Shown: positions 31,319 through 40,271 of the stretch, piece by piece | Layout of the letters: every line of letters starts with the position of its first letter | How positions within the stretch are numbered: the stretch's first letter is position 1 | Assembly: GCA_024234875.1 (NCBI GenBank) | Contig: JACKNM010000003.1 | Location: 302,001 to 366,000 of the forward strand | Origin: Ectothiorhodospiraceae bacterium | GTDB lineage: Bacteria; Pseudomonadota; Gammaproteobacteria; HK1 | DNA: 64,000 nt | Direction: 5' to 3' | The notes under the pieces: model-generated | Seen by the model: the letters and a program-made list of their open reading frames with translations, nothing else | The model's database searches: none | Told to the model about the DNA's origin: nothing | Program-made: the position numbers and the translations under genes

Positions 31319-33460
31319 TCAGCCGCCGACGCGCGCGATCCGGCCTACCGCGGGGATGCCGCGGATGCGGCGCATGATGGTGGCCAGATGGCGCCGTCCG
31401 CGCACGCTGACGAGGAAGACGAGTGAGGCGTGGGCGCCGTCGCGGCTGTCCATCGAGACGTTCTCGATGTTCGCACCGGTGTCGGCGATGCTGCTGGCGA
31501 CCGTCGCCAGGACCCCCTTCTGGTTGGCGGTGTCGACCCGGATCTCGACCGGGAACTCCCCGCTCACGTCCGGCTCCCAGCCGACCTCGACCCAGTTCTC
31601 CGGATGGTCGGCGTTCTCCGCGATGTTGCGGCAGTTCGAGGTGTGGATCACCAGGCCGCGACCGGCACTCACGTAGCCGACGATCGAGTCACCGGGGATC
31701 GGGTGGCAGCACTTGCCGAAGTTGATGACCATGCCCTCGGCGCCGCGGATGAGCAGCGGTCCGCTGCGCGAGCTCTCGTCACGGCTACCCGTCTCGTCCT
31801 CGGCCCCGCGCGCGAGCCGACGCGCGACCAGCGGCGCGATGCGCTTGCCGAGGCCGATCTCCTCGAGCAACGCGTCGAGCGTCGGCAGATTGAGGCCGCC
31901 GAGGAGCTCGTCGAGCCGCTCGCCGGGGATGTCGTCGAGGGTGACGTCGTCCTGCGCGAGCGACTGCGTGAGGAGGCGGCGCCCGAGCTCGATCGCCTCG
32001 CCGGCGCGCAGATGCTTGAGGTAGTTGCGGATGCCGGCCCGCGCCTTGCCGGTGACCACGAAGTCGAGCCAGTTGGCGTTGGGTCGACCCCATGGCGCGG
32101 TGACCACCTCGACCGTCTGGCTGGTCGCGAGCTGGGTTCGCAGGGGTGCGTAGCGGCCGTCGATCTTCACTGCGATGCAGGCGTTGCCGATGTCGGTGTG
32201 GACCGCGTAGGCGAGATCCACGCCGGTGGCCCCTCGCGGCAGCTCCATGATGTCGCCGCGCGGGGTGAACACGTAGACGTCCTTCGGGAACAGGTCGACC
32301 TTGAGGTTCTCGAGGAACTCGATCGAGTCGCCGGCCTGCTTCTGCATCTCCAGCAACTCCTTCACCCAGCGCCGTGCGCGCTGGTGTGCGGCGTTGCCAT
32401 CGCCCTTGTCTGCGGACTGGCCGGACCCGTTCTTGTACATCCAGTGGGCGGCGATGCCGGACTCGGCCACCGCGTGCATGTCCGCGGAGCGGACCTGGAT
32501 CTCGATCGGCGCCCCGTACGGCCCGAACAGCACCGTGTGCAGCGACTGGTAGCCGTTGGCCTTGGGCAGCGCGATGTAGTCCTTGAACTTGCCCGGCATC
32601 GGCTTGTAGAGGTTGTGGACCACGCCGAGCACGCGGTAGCAGGTGTCGGGCGTGTCGACGATGACGCGAAAGGCGTGGACGTCGAGCACCTCGCGGAAGC
32701 TCACCCGCTTCTCGCGCATCTTGCGAAACAGGCTGTAGAGGTGCTTCTCGCGGCCGACGACCGTCGCCTGTAACCCTTCCTGGCGCAGGCGACGCTTGAT
32801 GCCCTGCTCGATCTTCTTCACCACGTGCTTGCGGTGGCCGCGGACCTTCTTCAGCTCGGCGGCGAGCACGCGGTAACGCATCGGGTACAGCGCGGCGAAG
32901 CCGAGATCCTCGAGCTCCAGGCGGATGCTGTTCAGGCCGAGGCGGTTGGCGATCGGTGCGTAGATCTCCAGCGTCTCGCGCGCGATCTGGCGCCGCTTCT
33001 CGATGCGCAGCGCGTCGAGCGTGCGCATGTTGTGGAGCCGGTCGGCGAGCTTGACCAGGATGACGCGCAAGTCCCGCGCCATCGCCAGCATCATCTTGCG
33101 GTAGTACTCGGCCTGGGCCTGCGCCTTGCTCTCGAAGCTGATCTGGGTGAGCTTGCTCACCCCGTCGACGAGATCCGCGACCTCGTCGCCGAACAGGCTG
33201 GCGATCTGACCCTTCGCCGTCGGCGTGTCCTCCATCACGTCGTGGAGGATGGCGGCGACGATGGTCTGCGCATCCATGCGCATGTCGGCGAGGATGCGCG
33301 CGACCTGGACCGGGTGCTCGATGTAGGGCTCGCCCGAGGCGCGCATCTGGCCCTGGTGGGCCTCGGCGCCGAACTCGTAGGCGCGATGGATGTCGCGAAC
33401 CTGATCGGGCTCGAGATAGGCGTCGGTGAGGTTACACAGGTCGTCGATGTGGAAGCTCAT
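31319..33460 (-). CDS. spoT: Bifunctional (p)ppGpp synthetase/hydrolase
   Basis: A 713-residue stringent-response enzyme. The N-terminal HD hydrolase domain has the metal site HDVMEDT near residue 70. The synthetase domain contains FKDYIALPKANGYQSLHT (about 300) and EIQVRSADMHAVAESG. A TGS domain (VYVFTPRGDIMELPRGATG) and a C-terminal ACT domain (GVLATVASSIADTGANIENV) follow. An intact HD site and synthetase site argue for both activities, as in Rel/SpoT. It is downstream of rpoZ with an 82-base gap and upstream of ridA. Confidence 0.97.
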   Translation of the reverse strand: MSFHIDDLCNLTDAYLEPDQVRDIHRAYEFGAEAHQGQMRASGEPYIEHPVQVARILADMRMDAQTIVAAILHDVMEDTPTAKGQIASLFGDEVADLVDGVSKLTQISFESKAQAQAEYYRKMMLAMARDLRVILVKLADRLHNMRTLDALRIEKRRQIARETLEIYAPIANRLGLNSIRLELEDLGFAALYPMRYRVLAAELKKVRGHRKHVVKKIEQGIKRRLRQEGLQATVVGREKHLYSLFRKMREKRVSFREVLDVHAFRVIVDTPDTCYRVLGVVHNLYKPMPGKFKDYIALPKANGYQSLHTVLFGPYGAPIEIQVRSADMHAVAESGIAAHWMYKNGSGQSADKGDGNAAHQRARRWVKELLEMQKQAGDSIEFLENLKVDLFPKDVYVFTPRGDIMELPRGATGVDLAYAVHTDIGNACIAVKIDGRYAPLRTQLATSQTVEVVTAPWGRPNANWLDFVVTGKARAGIRNYLKHLRAGEAIELGRRLLTQSLAQDDVTLDDIPGERLDELLGGLNLPTLDALLEEIGLGKRIAPLVARRLARGAEDETGSRDESSRSGPLLIRGAEGMVINFGKCCHPIPGDSIVGYVSAGRGLVIHTSNCRNIAENADHPENWVEVGWEPDVSGEFPVEIRVDTANQKGVLATVASSIADTGANIENVSMDSRDGAHASLVFLVSVRGRRHLATIMRRIRGIPAVGRIARVGG

Positions 33461-33542
33461 GACTCACCGGCTCCCATCCCGCGGCCCGTCGGGCTCGGTG
33501 GTGCCGCGGCGACCGGTGAGGAGGCGGGCGGGAGAACCCGCT

Positions 33543-33818
33543 TCAGACCTCCTCCGGCGCGGCCGCTGGCGGGGTCGGCACCCCCAGCGCGGCCTCGGCT
33601 TCCTCGATCGGGCTCTCGGGCTCCTCGTCGAGGATGCCCCGGTCGATCTTGCCCTCGGCGATCTCGCGCAACGCGATGACCGTCGCCTTGTCGTTCTCCG
33701 CCGGCAGGTAGGGGGTCGCGCCGCGCTCGATCTGGCGGGCACGGCGGGTCGCGACCAGCACGAGCTGGAAGCGGTTCTCGATTCTCTCGACGCAATCCTC
33801 GACGGTGATGCGGGCCAT
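33543..33818 (-). CDS. rpoZ: RNA polymerase omega subunit
   Basis: A 91-residue omega subunit that helps fold beta-prime and, in Gammaproteobacteria, forms part of the ppGpp binding site. The start ARITVEDCVERIENRFQLVL and ARQIERG and NDKATVIALREIAEGKI are canonical. The C-terminal 20 residues are a variable Ala/Pro tail. Its position next to spoT couples a ppGpp target with the enzyme making ppGpp. Confidence 0.97.
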   Translation of the reverse strand: MARITVEDCVERIENRFQLVLVATRRARQIERGATPYLPAENDKATVIALREIAEGKIDRGILDEEPESPIEEAEAALGVPTPPAAAPEEV

Positions 33819-33921
33819 GGCGTTGACTTGCTCGGGGTTCAGGAATTCCCGAAGTCTACTGGATGGATCCTGGCCCTGCCAGGGCGTGGGCCACAGATCC
33901 GGCGCCTGCCGAGTGGCCCCG

Positions 33922-34572
33922 TCAGCCGTTGACCAGGGATCGAATCAGGGCGCCGTGTCGGGCCTGCTGGCGCGCGGTGCGAAGCCGGGTGGCGCGGACG
34001 ATGTACTGCATGTCGCGCACCGCGTCCTCGAAGACGTCGTTGACCACCACGTAGTCGAACTCGTCGTAGTGCGAGATCTCGGACACCGCGGCCTGCATCC
34101 GCCGGGCGACCACCTCGGCGCTGTCCTGCCGCCGGCCGCCGAGCCTGCTCTCCAGCGCCGGGAGCGAGGGCGGCAGGATGAACACGCCGACCGCCTCGGG
34201 GTGACGCGAGCGCACCTGCCGCGCGCCCTGCCAGTCGATCTCGAGGATCACGTCGCGCCCGGACGACAGCGAGGCGTCGACGCTCGCGCTGGTGGTGCCA
34301 TAGCGATGCCCGAACACCTCGGCGTGCTCCAGGAAGGCATCGGCGTCGACCAGGCGCAGGAACTCCGTCTCGTCGACGAAGCAGTAGTGCTCGCCGTCCC
34401 GCTCGCCCGGGCGCGGGGCGCGGGTGGTGTGGGAGACCGAGACCACCAGCGCCGGCTCGCGATCCACCAGCGCGCGCACGAGGCTGGTCTTGCCCGCTCC
34501 CGAGGGCGCGCTGACCACGAGCAGGCTCCCCGGGGCGCGCGCCGGGCGCGGGCTCTCGCTCGAGTCGGTCAT
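33922..34572 (-). CDS. gmk: Guanylate kinase
   Basis: A 216-residue kinase converting GMP to GDP. The P-loop SAPSGAGKTSL is at about residues 21-31; GMP-binding SHTTRAPRPGERDGEHY and the lid region GRRQDSAEVVARRM follow. The ATG at 34570-34572 overlaps the yicC stop (ATGA), so translation is coupled. There is a 103-base gap to rpoZ downstream. Confidence 0.97.
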   Translation of the reverse strand: MTDSSESPRPARAPGSLLVVSAPSGAGKTSLVRALVDREPALVVSVSHTTRAPRPGERDGEHYCFVDETEFLRLVDADAFLEHAEVFGHRYGTTSASVDASLSSGRDVILEIDWQGARQVRSRHPEAVGVFILPPSLPALESRLGGRRQDSAEVVARRMQAAVSEISHYDEFDYVVVNDVFEDAVRDMQYIVRATRLRTARQQARHGALIRSLVNG

Positions 34573-35435
34573 TCGACGTTCTGCACCTGCTCGCGCATCT
34601 GCTCGATGAGGACCTTCAGATCGACCGCGGCGCGGGTGGCGCGGGCGTCCTGCGACTTCGAGCCGAGCGTGTTGGCCTCGCGATTGAGCTCCTGCATCAG
34701 GAAGTCGAGCCGCCGTCCGGCCGGCTCGTCCGCGTCGAGCACGCGCAGCACCTCGGCGACGTGGGTCTGCAGGCGGTCGAGCTCCTCGGTGACGTCGAGG
34801 CGCTGGGCCAGCAGCACCAGCTCCTGCTCGAGCCGGTCGCGGTCCGGTTGCTCGACCAACTCCCTGACCCGGGACTCGATCTTCTCGCGAATGGCGGCGA
34901 TCACCTCGGGGATCCGCTCGCGCACCTCCGCCACCAGGGCCTCGATGGCGGCGCAACGCTCGCGCAGCAGCTCGGCGATCCGTGCGCCCTCGCGCCGGCG
35001 CGTCGCCACCAGGTCGTCGAGGGTCGCGTCGAGGAGCTCGAGCACCGCCGGGCCCACCACGTCGAGGTCGAGGGAGGTCGCCCGGATCACCCCGGGCCAG
35101 CGCAGGATGTCGAGCGAGCTGACGCGCGCCGGATCGTGGACGATGCCGTCGATCTCGCGGCTCGCGTCCGCGATCTGGCGCACCAGGTCGAGGTCGAGCG
35201 AGAGGCCGCCACTCGCGCCGGTCCGATTCGAGAGCCGGAGGGTCCCCTCCACCTTGCCGCGGGCGAGGCGCGCCCGGATCCGGTCGCGCACCGCGATCTC
35301 GAGGGGGCGGAGCTCGTCGGGCAGGCGCGGGCTCGCATCCAGGAAGCGGTTGTTCACCGAGCGCAGCTCCCACTGCGCGCTTCCCCACTCCGCCTCGTGC
35401 TCGCGCCGGGCGAATGCGGTCATGCTGCTCAGCAC
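34569..35435 (-). CDS. yicC: YicC family endoribonuclease
   Basis: A 288-residue protein with the family start SSMTAFARRE and the C-terminal DUF1732 segment EPAGRRLDFLMQELNREANTLGSKS. E. coli YicC is an oligomeric endoribonuclease implicated in small RNA turnover. GTG at 35435 is chosen because AGGAGG lies about nine bases upstream and the product then begins like its homologues (M-x-x-S-M-T-A-F). The reading frame is open further upstream without family similarity. It heads the minus-strand housekeeping operon. Confidence 0.94.
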   Translation of the reverse strand: MLSSMTAFARREHEAEWGSAQWELRSVNNRFLDASPRLPDELRPLEIAVRDRIRARLARGKVEGTLRLSNRTGASGGLSLDLDLVRQIADASREIDGIVHDPARVSSLDILRWPGVIRATSLDLDVVGPAVLELLDATLDDLVATRRREGARIAELLRERCAAIEALVAEVRERIPEVIAAIREKIESRVRELVEQPDRDRLEQELVLLAQRLDVTEELDRLQTHVAEVLRVLDADEPAGRRLDFLMQELNREANTLGSKSQDARATRAAVDLKVLIEQMREQVQNVE

Positions 35436-35558
35436 GGTCGAGGTCCTCCTGGGCGGCCCGGCAAACCGGTGATGGTACGTGAAATCCCGCACCCGGACGA
35501 AGGCGGGGCCGGGGCCCCGAGGCGTCCCACGCGCCCGGAGGCCGCGTCGGTCAGCCCG

Positions 35559-35564
35559 TATAAT
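35559..35564 (+). promoter_or_regulatory. -10 element upstream of rph
   Basis: A perfect TATAAT lies 30 bases before the rph ATG, in a GC-rich spacer shared with divergent yicC. No good -35 hexamer was found at the usual distance, so activation or an unusual promoter is possible. Confidence 0.5.
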
Positions 35565-35594
35565 GGCCGGCCGTTTCCGCTGCCGAGGTTTCCC

Positions 35595-36317
35595 ATGTCG
35601 TTGCGACCGAGTGGCCGCGCCCCCGATCAGCTCCGTGAGCTCCGATTGACCCGCAACTTCACCCGCCATGCCGAGGGCGCGGTGCTGGTCGAGTTCGGGG
35701 ACACCCGGGTCTTGTGCACCGCCTCGGTCGAGGACCGCGTGCCACCGTTCCTGCGCGGCAAGGGCCGAGGCTGGGTGACCGCCGAGTACGGCATGCTGCC
35801 GCGGGCGACCACCGAGCGATCACCGCGCGAGGCGGCGCGCGGGCGTCAGGGTGGGCGCACCCTCGAGATCCAACGCCTGATCGGGCGGTCGCTGCGCGCA
35901 GCGGTCGACTTCGAGGCGCTGGGCGAGCGCACCATCACCATCGACTGCGACGTGCTGCAGGCCGACGGCGGCACCCGCACCGCCTCCATCACCGGTGGCT
36001 ACGTGGCGCTGGTCGACGCGGTGCGCTGGATCGCGCGCCAGAGCCGGCTCCCGCGTGACCCGGTGGTGGGGCAGATCGGGGCGGTCTCGGTCGGCATCTA
36101 CCGCGGTCAGCCGGTGCTGGATCTCGACTACGCGGAGGACGCCGACGCCGAGACCGACATGAACGTGGTGATGAACGAGGCGCCGGCGTTCATCGAGGTG
36201 CAGGGTACGGCCGAGGGCCACGCCTTCCGCCGCGACGAGCTGGACGCGTTGCTGCGGCTGGCGGAGAAGGGGATCGCGGAGATCCTCGCCGCCCAGCGCG
36301 CGGCGCTGGCCGGGTGA
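35595..36317 (+). CDS. rph: Ribonuclease PH
   Basis: A 240-residue 3'-5' phosphorolytic exoribonuclease that trims tRNA 3' ends. The hallmarks RPSGRAPDQLRELRLTRNF, GRGWVTAEYGMLPRAT, RTLEIQRLIGRSLRA and DCDVLQADGGTRTASITG are all present, and length matches the family. It is divergent from yicC and its stop overlaps the GTG of rdgB, starting the three-gene unit rph-rdgB-hemW. Confidence 0.98.
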   Translation: MSLRPSGRAPDQLRELRLTRNFTRHAEGAVLVEFGDTRVLCTASVEDRVPPFLRGKGRGWVTAEYGMLPRATTERSPREAARGRQGGRTLEIQRLIGRSLRAAVDFEALGERTITIDCDVLQADGGTRTASITGGYVALVDAVRWIARQSRLPRDPVVGQIGAVSVGIYRGQPVLDLDYAEDADAETDMNVVMNEAPAFIEVQGTAEGHAFRRDELDALLRLAEKGIAEILAAQRAALAG

Positions 36318-36958
36318 GCCGGCAGGTGCCGAGGGCGGTGGTGGGGAGCGGCCGGCGGACGTTGCCCCCGAGGGTGGTGCTCGCCACCGGCAACCAGGGC
36401 AAGGTGCGCGAGCTCTCGGCCCTGCTCGGGCGCTGGGGGGTCGAGGTGGTATCGCAGTCGGCGTTCGACGTGCCGCCGGTCGAGGAGACCGGGGAGACGT
36501 TTGCCGAGAATGCGCTCATCAAGGCGCGCGCGGCGGCGCTCGGCTCCGGGCTGCCGGCGATCGCCGACGACTCCGGCCTCACCGTCGACGCTCTCGGCGG
36601 CGCTCCCGGCGTGCGCTCGGCCCGGTTCGCCGGGGACGCGGCGACCGACGCCGACAACAACGCCCTGCTGCTGGCGCGGCTCGCGGGGGTGCCGGCGTCC
36701 GAGCGAGGCGGGGCCTTCGTCTGCGTGCTGGCGATGCTTCGTGCCGCCGACGACCCGCTGCCGATCCTCTGCGAGGGGCTCTGGCGCGGCGCGGTGCTCG
36801 AGGCGCCGCGGGGCGAGGGCGGCTTCGGGTACGACCCGTTGTTCCTCGTGCCGAGTCTCGGGCGCTCGGTGGCCGAGCTCGCGCCGGCGGAGAAGAACAC
36901 CCTCAGCCACCGCGCACGCGCCCTCGGCGCGCTGCGGGCCCGGCTGCTCGGGCGGTGA
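36314..36958 (+). CDS. rdgB: Non-canonical purine NTP pyrophosphatase (XTP/dITP)
   Basis: A 214-residue house-cleaning enzyme that hydrolyses dITP and XTP to monophosphates. VVLATGNQGKVRELSALL, ETFAENALIKARAAA, ADDSGLTVDALGGAPGVRSARFAG and the ending LSHRARAL are diagnostic. The GTG at 36314 overlaps the rph stop and adds about 20 Arg/Pro-rich residues before the conserved start; a TTG at 36362 would give the usual N-terminus. Its stop overlaps hemW. Confidence 0.95.
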   Translation: MSRQVPRAVVGSGRRTLPPRVVLATGNQGKVRELSALLGRWGVEVVSQSAFDVPPVEETGETFAENALIKARAAALGSGLPAIADDSGLTVDALGGAPGVRSARFAGDAATDADNNALLLARLAGVPASERGGAFVCVLAMLRAADDPLPILCEGLWRGAVLEAPRGEGGFGYDPLFLVPSLGRSVAELAPAEKNTLSHRARALGALRARLLGR

Positions 36959-38169
36959 GGGCGGCCGGGCCCCCGCCACTCGGGCTCTACGTCCACTGGC
37001 CCTGGTGTGTGCGCAAGTGCCCGTACTGCGACTTCAACTCTCACCCGGCGCGCGGTGAGACGCCCGACGCGGACTATCTCGCTCGTCTGCTGGACGACCT
37101 CGCGGACGAGCTGGCCACCGTCGCCGGGCGCACCGTCGAGTCGGTCTTCCTCGGCGGGGGCACCCCGAGCCTGATGCCCGCGGCCGGGGTCGCGACGATC
37201 CTCGCCCGAGTCCGTGATGCGGTGGCCACCGCCCCCGATCTGGAGGTCACGCTGGAGGCCAATCCCGGCGCGGTCGACGCGGCCCGCTTCGAGGCCTTCC
37301 GGGCCGCGGGGGTGAGCCGGCTGTCGATCGGGGTGCAGAGCTTCGACGATGCCGCGCTCGCGGCGCTCGGTCGCGTGCACGACGCGGCGGCGGCGCGCGA
37401 TGCGGTGGCGCGGGCTCGGGCGGCCGGCTTCGAGCGGGTGAACGTGGACCTGATGTACGGCCTCCCGGGGCAGAGCCCGGAGGCCGCCCGGGCCGACGTC
37501 GCCACCGCGCTCGAGCTCGGGGTCGCGCACCTGTCGCACTACCAGCTCACCATCGAGCCGAACACCGCGTTCGCGCGCGCTCCCCCGGAGCTACCGGACG
37601 AGGACGCCATCCTCGAGACCGAGGCGCAGTGCCGAGCCGCGCTCGCCGCCGCCGGCCTCGCGCGCTACGAGATCTCGGCCTTCGCGCGACCGGGACATCG
37701 CGCCCGGCACAACCTGAACTACTGGCGTTTCGGGGACTACCTCGGCGTCGGTGCCGGCGCTCACGGCAAGGTCACCGACGTGTTGCGTGACCGCATCGAG
37801 CGCCGGGTCAAGGTGCGTCATCCGCGCGCCTACGTCGCCGCCGCCGGTGCGCCCGCGCGCATCGCCGAGCGTCGGCTGGTGCCTGCCTCCGAGCGTCCGT
37901 TCGAGTTCGTGCTGAACGCGCTGCGACTGGTCGAGGGCTTCGATCTGGACTGGTATCGCGCGGTGACCCTGCTCGACGACGACAGCCTCGAGCCGGCGCT
38001 GGGGCGGGCGCTGGCCCTCGGTCTGGCTCGACGCACCGGGCGCACGGTGCGGCCGACCGCGCGCGGGCTGGAGCTCCTGAACGACCTCCAGTCGCTGTTC
38101 CTCGCCGACCCGCCGTCGGCCGCGGTCGCCGAGCCGGCGCGCCGGGCGGGCGCCGACGAGTTGCTATAA
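36955..38169 (+). CDS. hemW: HemW-type radical SAM heme chaperone
   Basis: A 404-residue radical SAM protein, once called oxygen-independent coproporphyrinogen oxidase-like. The cluster motif C-x3-C-x2-C is CVRKCPYCDF at about residues 19-28, preceded by GLYVHWPWC. GGGTPSLM, FEAFRAAGVSRLSIGVQSF and NVDLMYGLPGQ follow, then the HemN C-terminal domain (YEISAFARPGHRARHNLNYW). HemW lacks HemN's extra N-terminal cysteine, as here. It is thought to insert heme into respiratory proteins. The GTG start overlaps the rdgB stop. Confidence 0.95.
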   Translation: MRAAGPPPLGLYVHWPWCVRKCPYCDFNSHPARGETPDADYLARLLDDLADELATVAGRTVESVFLGGGTPSLMPAAGVATILARVRDAVATAPDLEVTLEANPGAVDAARFEAFRAAGVSRLSIGVQSFDDAALAALGRVHDAAAARDAVARARAAGFERVNVDLMYGLPGQSPEAARADVATALELGVAHLSHYQLTIEPNTAFARAPPELPDEDAILETEAQCRAALAAAGLARYEISAFARPGHRARHNLNYWRFGDYLGVGAGAHGKVTDVLRDRIERRVKVRHPRAYVAAAGAPARIAERRLVPASERPFEFVLNALRLVEGFDLDWYRAVTLLDDDSLEPALGRALALGLARRTGRTVRPTARGLELLNDLQSLFLADPPSAAVAEPARRAGADELL

Positions 38170-38170
38170 T
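38165..38170 (+). promoter_or_regulatory. Possible -10 element for the DUF4124 gene
   Basis: TATAAT overlaps the hemW stop codon, 45 bases before the TTG start at 38215. No matching -35 was seen. It may give the small exported protein its own promoter. Confidence 0.35.
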
Positions 38171-38214
38171 TCGCCGCATCGCCCCACCGCCCCGGGGCGC
38201 GGAGAACCAGCGAA

Positions 38215-38700
38215 TTGCGCAGCCTGCTCGCCATCGTCTTGCTGGCCGTGACCACCGCCGCCCCGGCGGCGCGCATGTACCAGTGGGTCAACCCGCTCAC
38301 CGGAACCCCGGTGCTGTCCGGAACGCCGCCGGCGTGGTATCGGTCGGTGCAGGGCGGCCCGCGGGTGCGGGTCTTCGAGAACGGGATGTTGGTCGACGAC
38401 ACGGTGATCGCCCTGTCGCCGAAGCACAGCGAGGAGCTTCGCGAGGCCGCCTTCGACGAGGCCGAGCGGCAGGCAGAGGCCGAGGCGGTGAAACGGCTCG
38501 AGCGTGCCGCGCGCCGCGAGGCGATGCGTCAGGACGAGAGCACGGTGGCGGCCGCGCCCGGCGGGGGTGAGCCGCAGACCGCCGGTGCCGGCGGTCAGCC
38601 GTCGCTGCTCCCCGAGCAGCTCGACCAGGGGATGATCGACCGCCTGAAGTCGATCATCCAGACCTGGGACCAGCAGGGGACGGAGCAGGCGTCGCGCTGA
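38215..38700 (+). CDS. Exported DUF4124-like protein
   Basis: A 161-residue protein with a signal peptide (about 1-19) and the motif MYQWVNPLTGTPVLSGTPP followed by AWYRS, typical of DUF4124 proteins in Gammaproteobacteria. Residues 75-115 form a charged helix (EEL/REAAFDEAERQAEAEAV) and the C-terminus ends in a short amphipathic segment. The TTG start at 38215 is supported by GGAGAA eight bases upstream. It follows hemW by 45 bases. Function unknown; a periplasmic structural role is possible. Confidence 0.85.
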   Translation: MRSLLAIVLLAVTTAAPAARMYQWVNPLTGTPVLSGTPPAWYRSVQGGPRVRVFENGMLVDDTVIALSPKHSEELREAAFDEAERQAEAEAVKRLERAARREAMRQDESTVAAAPGGGEPQTAGAGGQPSLLPEQLDQGMIDRLKSIIQTWDQQGTEQASR

Positions 38701-38715
38701 GCCCGGCGACCGGGC
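38701..38715. terminator. Short hairpin between convergent genes
   Basis: A 6-bp stem with a three-base loop immediately follows the stop at 38700 and lies in the 74-base convergent spacer with the Ser/Thr kinase gene. GC-rich, without T-run; weak terminator candidate. Confidence 0.35.
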
Positions 38716-38774
38716 CGCGGTGCCGGCACGAGGTGCCGCGCCGCCAGCGGGTCAGGTCCGTACGCGGGCGCCGC

Positions 38775-40271
38775 TCAGCCGCCGTCGCCGCGGATGAGGT
38801 CGACCACCGTCTCCATGAAGGTCTTCTTGCGGTTGTCGATGAACGACTGCAGCTCGTTCAGGCCGCGGTTCTCCGGGTCGACCTGGTGCCCGAGCGCGAT
38901 GTAGGCCTGGGCCTTCGCATAGTCCCGACGCGAGAACGCCTCCTCGGCCAGCACCACGAAGCGCTCGGCGATCTCGTGCAGGCCGTCGCGCGCGGTCGCA
39001 TTGCCGGGGTCGAGCGCGAGCAGACGGCTGTAGTAGTAGTACGCGTTGTCCGCGGCCGGCTGGGTCAGCCGGTCCTCGCGCAGGCTGTTGCGGGCCAGCC
39101 ACTCGATCGCCTGTAGCACGCTCTCGCGGTCGACCGCGCCCGGCGCGGTCGCGGGGGGGGCCGCGGCGACCGCACCGCTCGCCGCCTGCGACTGCAGGGT
39201 GCCCTGCACCGCGAGATTGTCCACCGGCTCGGTGGGCCGCTTCAGGAACGCCGGTGGGCGGGTCAGGCTCTGGAAGATGTGCATCCCGTACGCACCAGTG
39301 GCGGCGACGATCACCGCCAGCAAGGCGAGGACCTTCGGATCGCGCAGTCCGCCCCGGCTGGCCGCGACCGCGCGGTCGCTGCGGGTGCTGATCTGGGTCG
39401 CATCGGGCGGGGCGGCGGTGGCGCCCGCGTTCTGCAGCTTCACCCGCAGCGCGCGGATCTGGGCGATCAGGCTCTGCGCGTCGGCCACCCGCTGGCCGCG
39501 CTCCTTGGCCATCATCGAGTCGAGCAGCGGCTGCATCGCGGCCAGCTCGGGGGGCAGCTCGGGCAGCGGCGACTGGATGTGCTGCATGATGACCTTGATC
39601 GCCGAGTCGCCCTGGTAGGGCCGCTCGCCGGTCAGCATCTCGTAGAAGATGACGCCGAGGCTGTAGATGTCGGTGCGGGCGTCGACCTGCTGCCCCTCCG
39701 CCTGCTCCGGGCTCATGTAGAAGGGGCTGCCGAGAATGGTCCCGGTGGAGGTCAGCTCGCTGTCGACGGTGACCTGCTTGGCGATTCCGAAGTCGCTGAG
39801 GAGCACCGTCCCGTCCTGACGGAACAGGATGTTCGCCGGCTTCACGTCGCGGTGGATGATGCCCTGCTGGTGGGCGTAGCCGAGTGCCTGGGCCACCTTC
39901 TCCAGGATGTCCAGCGCGCGCTCGGGAGTGACCGTGCGGCCGATGAGCGACTTCAGATCGCCGCCCTCGACGTACTCCATCGCGATGTAGACCAGGTCGG
40001 CGGCGCGGCCGATGTCGTAGATCGTGATGATGTGGGGGTGGCGCAGCGCCGCGACGATGCGGCCCTCGTTCACGAAGCGCTCGAGGAAGTCCTCGCCGTC
40101 GGCCTGGGTCGAGTTCATGACCTTCAGCACGACGTTGCGGGCGAGGGATTCCTGCACCGCGAGGTAGGCGACGGCCATCCCGCCGCGCCCGATGGTGCGC
40201 TTGATGCGAAAGCCGGGAACCCGCATCAGGGCGGCATCGGCGGTGCGGTCGTCGTCGCGGTCGTCACCCAT
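38775..40271 (-). CDS. Membrane-anchored Ser/Thr protein kinase (PknB-type)
   Basis: A 498-residue Hanks-type kinase. Gly-loop GRGGMAVAY (28-36), catalytic Lys50, HRDVKPANILF with H140-R141-D142, DFG at 160-162, GSPFYMSPEQAEG activation-segment end. After a Pro/Ala linker, one membrane helix (about 305-325, LALLAVIVAATGAYGMHIF) leads to a periplasmic TPR-like segment (NAYYYYSRLLALDPGNATARDGL ... AKAQAYIALGHQVDPENRG). No PASTA repeats. The ATG at 40269-40271 follows a weak ribosome binding site. No phosphatase or FHA partner is adjacent. Confidence 0.94.
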   Translation of the reverse strand: MGDDRDDDRTADAALMRVPGFRIKRTIGRGGMAVAYLAVQESLARNVVLKVMNSTQADGEDFLERFVNEGRIVAALRHPHIITIYDIGRAADLVYIAMEYVEGGDLKSLIGRTVTPERALDILEKVAQALGYAHQQGIIHRDVKPANILFRQDGTVLLSDFGIAKQVTVDSELTSTGTILGSPFYMSPEQAEGQQVDARTDIYSLGVIFYEMLTGERPYQGDSAIKVIMQHIQSPLPELPPELAAMQPLLDSMMAKERGQRVADAQSLIAQIRALRVKLQNAGATAAPPDATQISTRSDRAVAASRGGLRDPKVLALLAVIVAATGAYGMHIFQSLTRPPAFLKRPTEPVDNLAVQGTLQSQAASGAVAAAPPATAPGAVDRESVLQAIEWLARNSLREDRLTQPAADNAYYYYSRLLALDPGNATARDGLHEIAERFVVLAEEAFSRRDYAKAQAYIALGHQVDPENRGLNELQSFIDNRKKTFMETVVDLIRGDGG

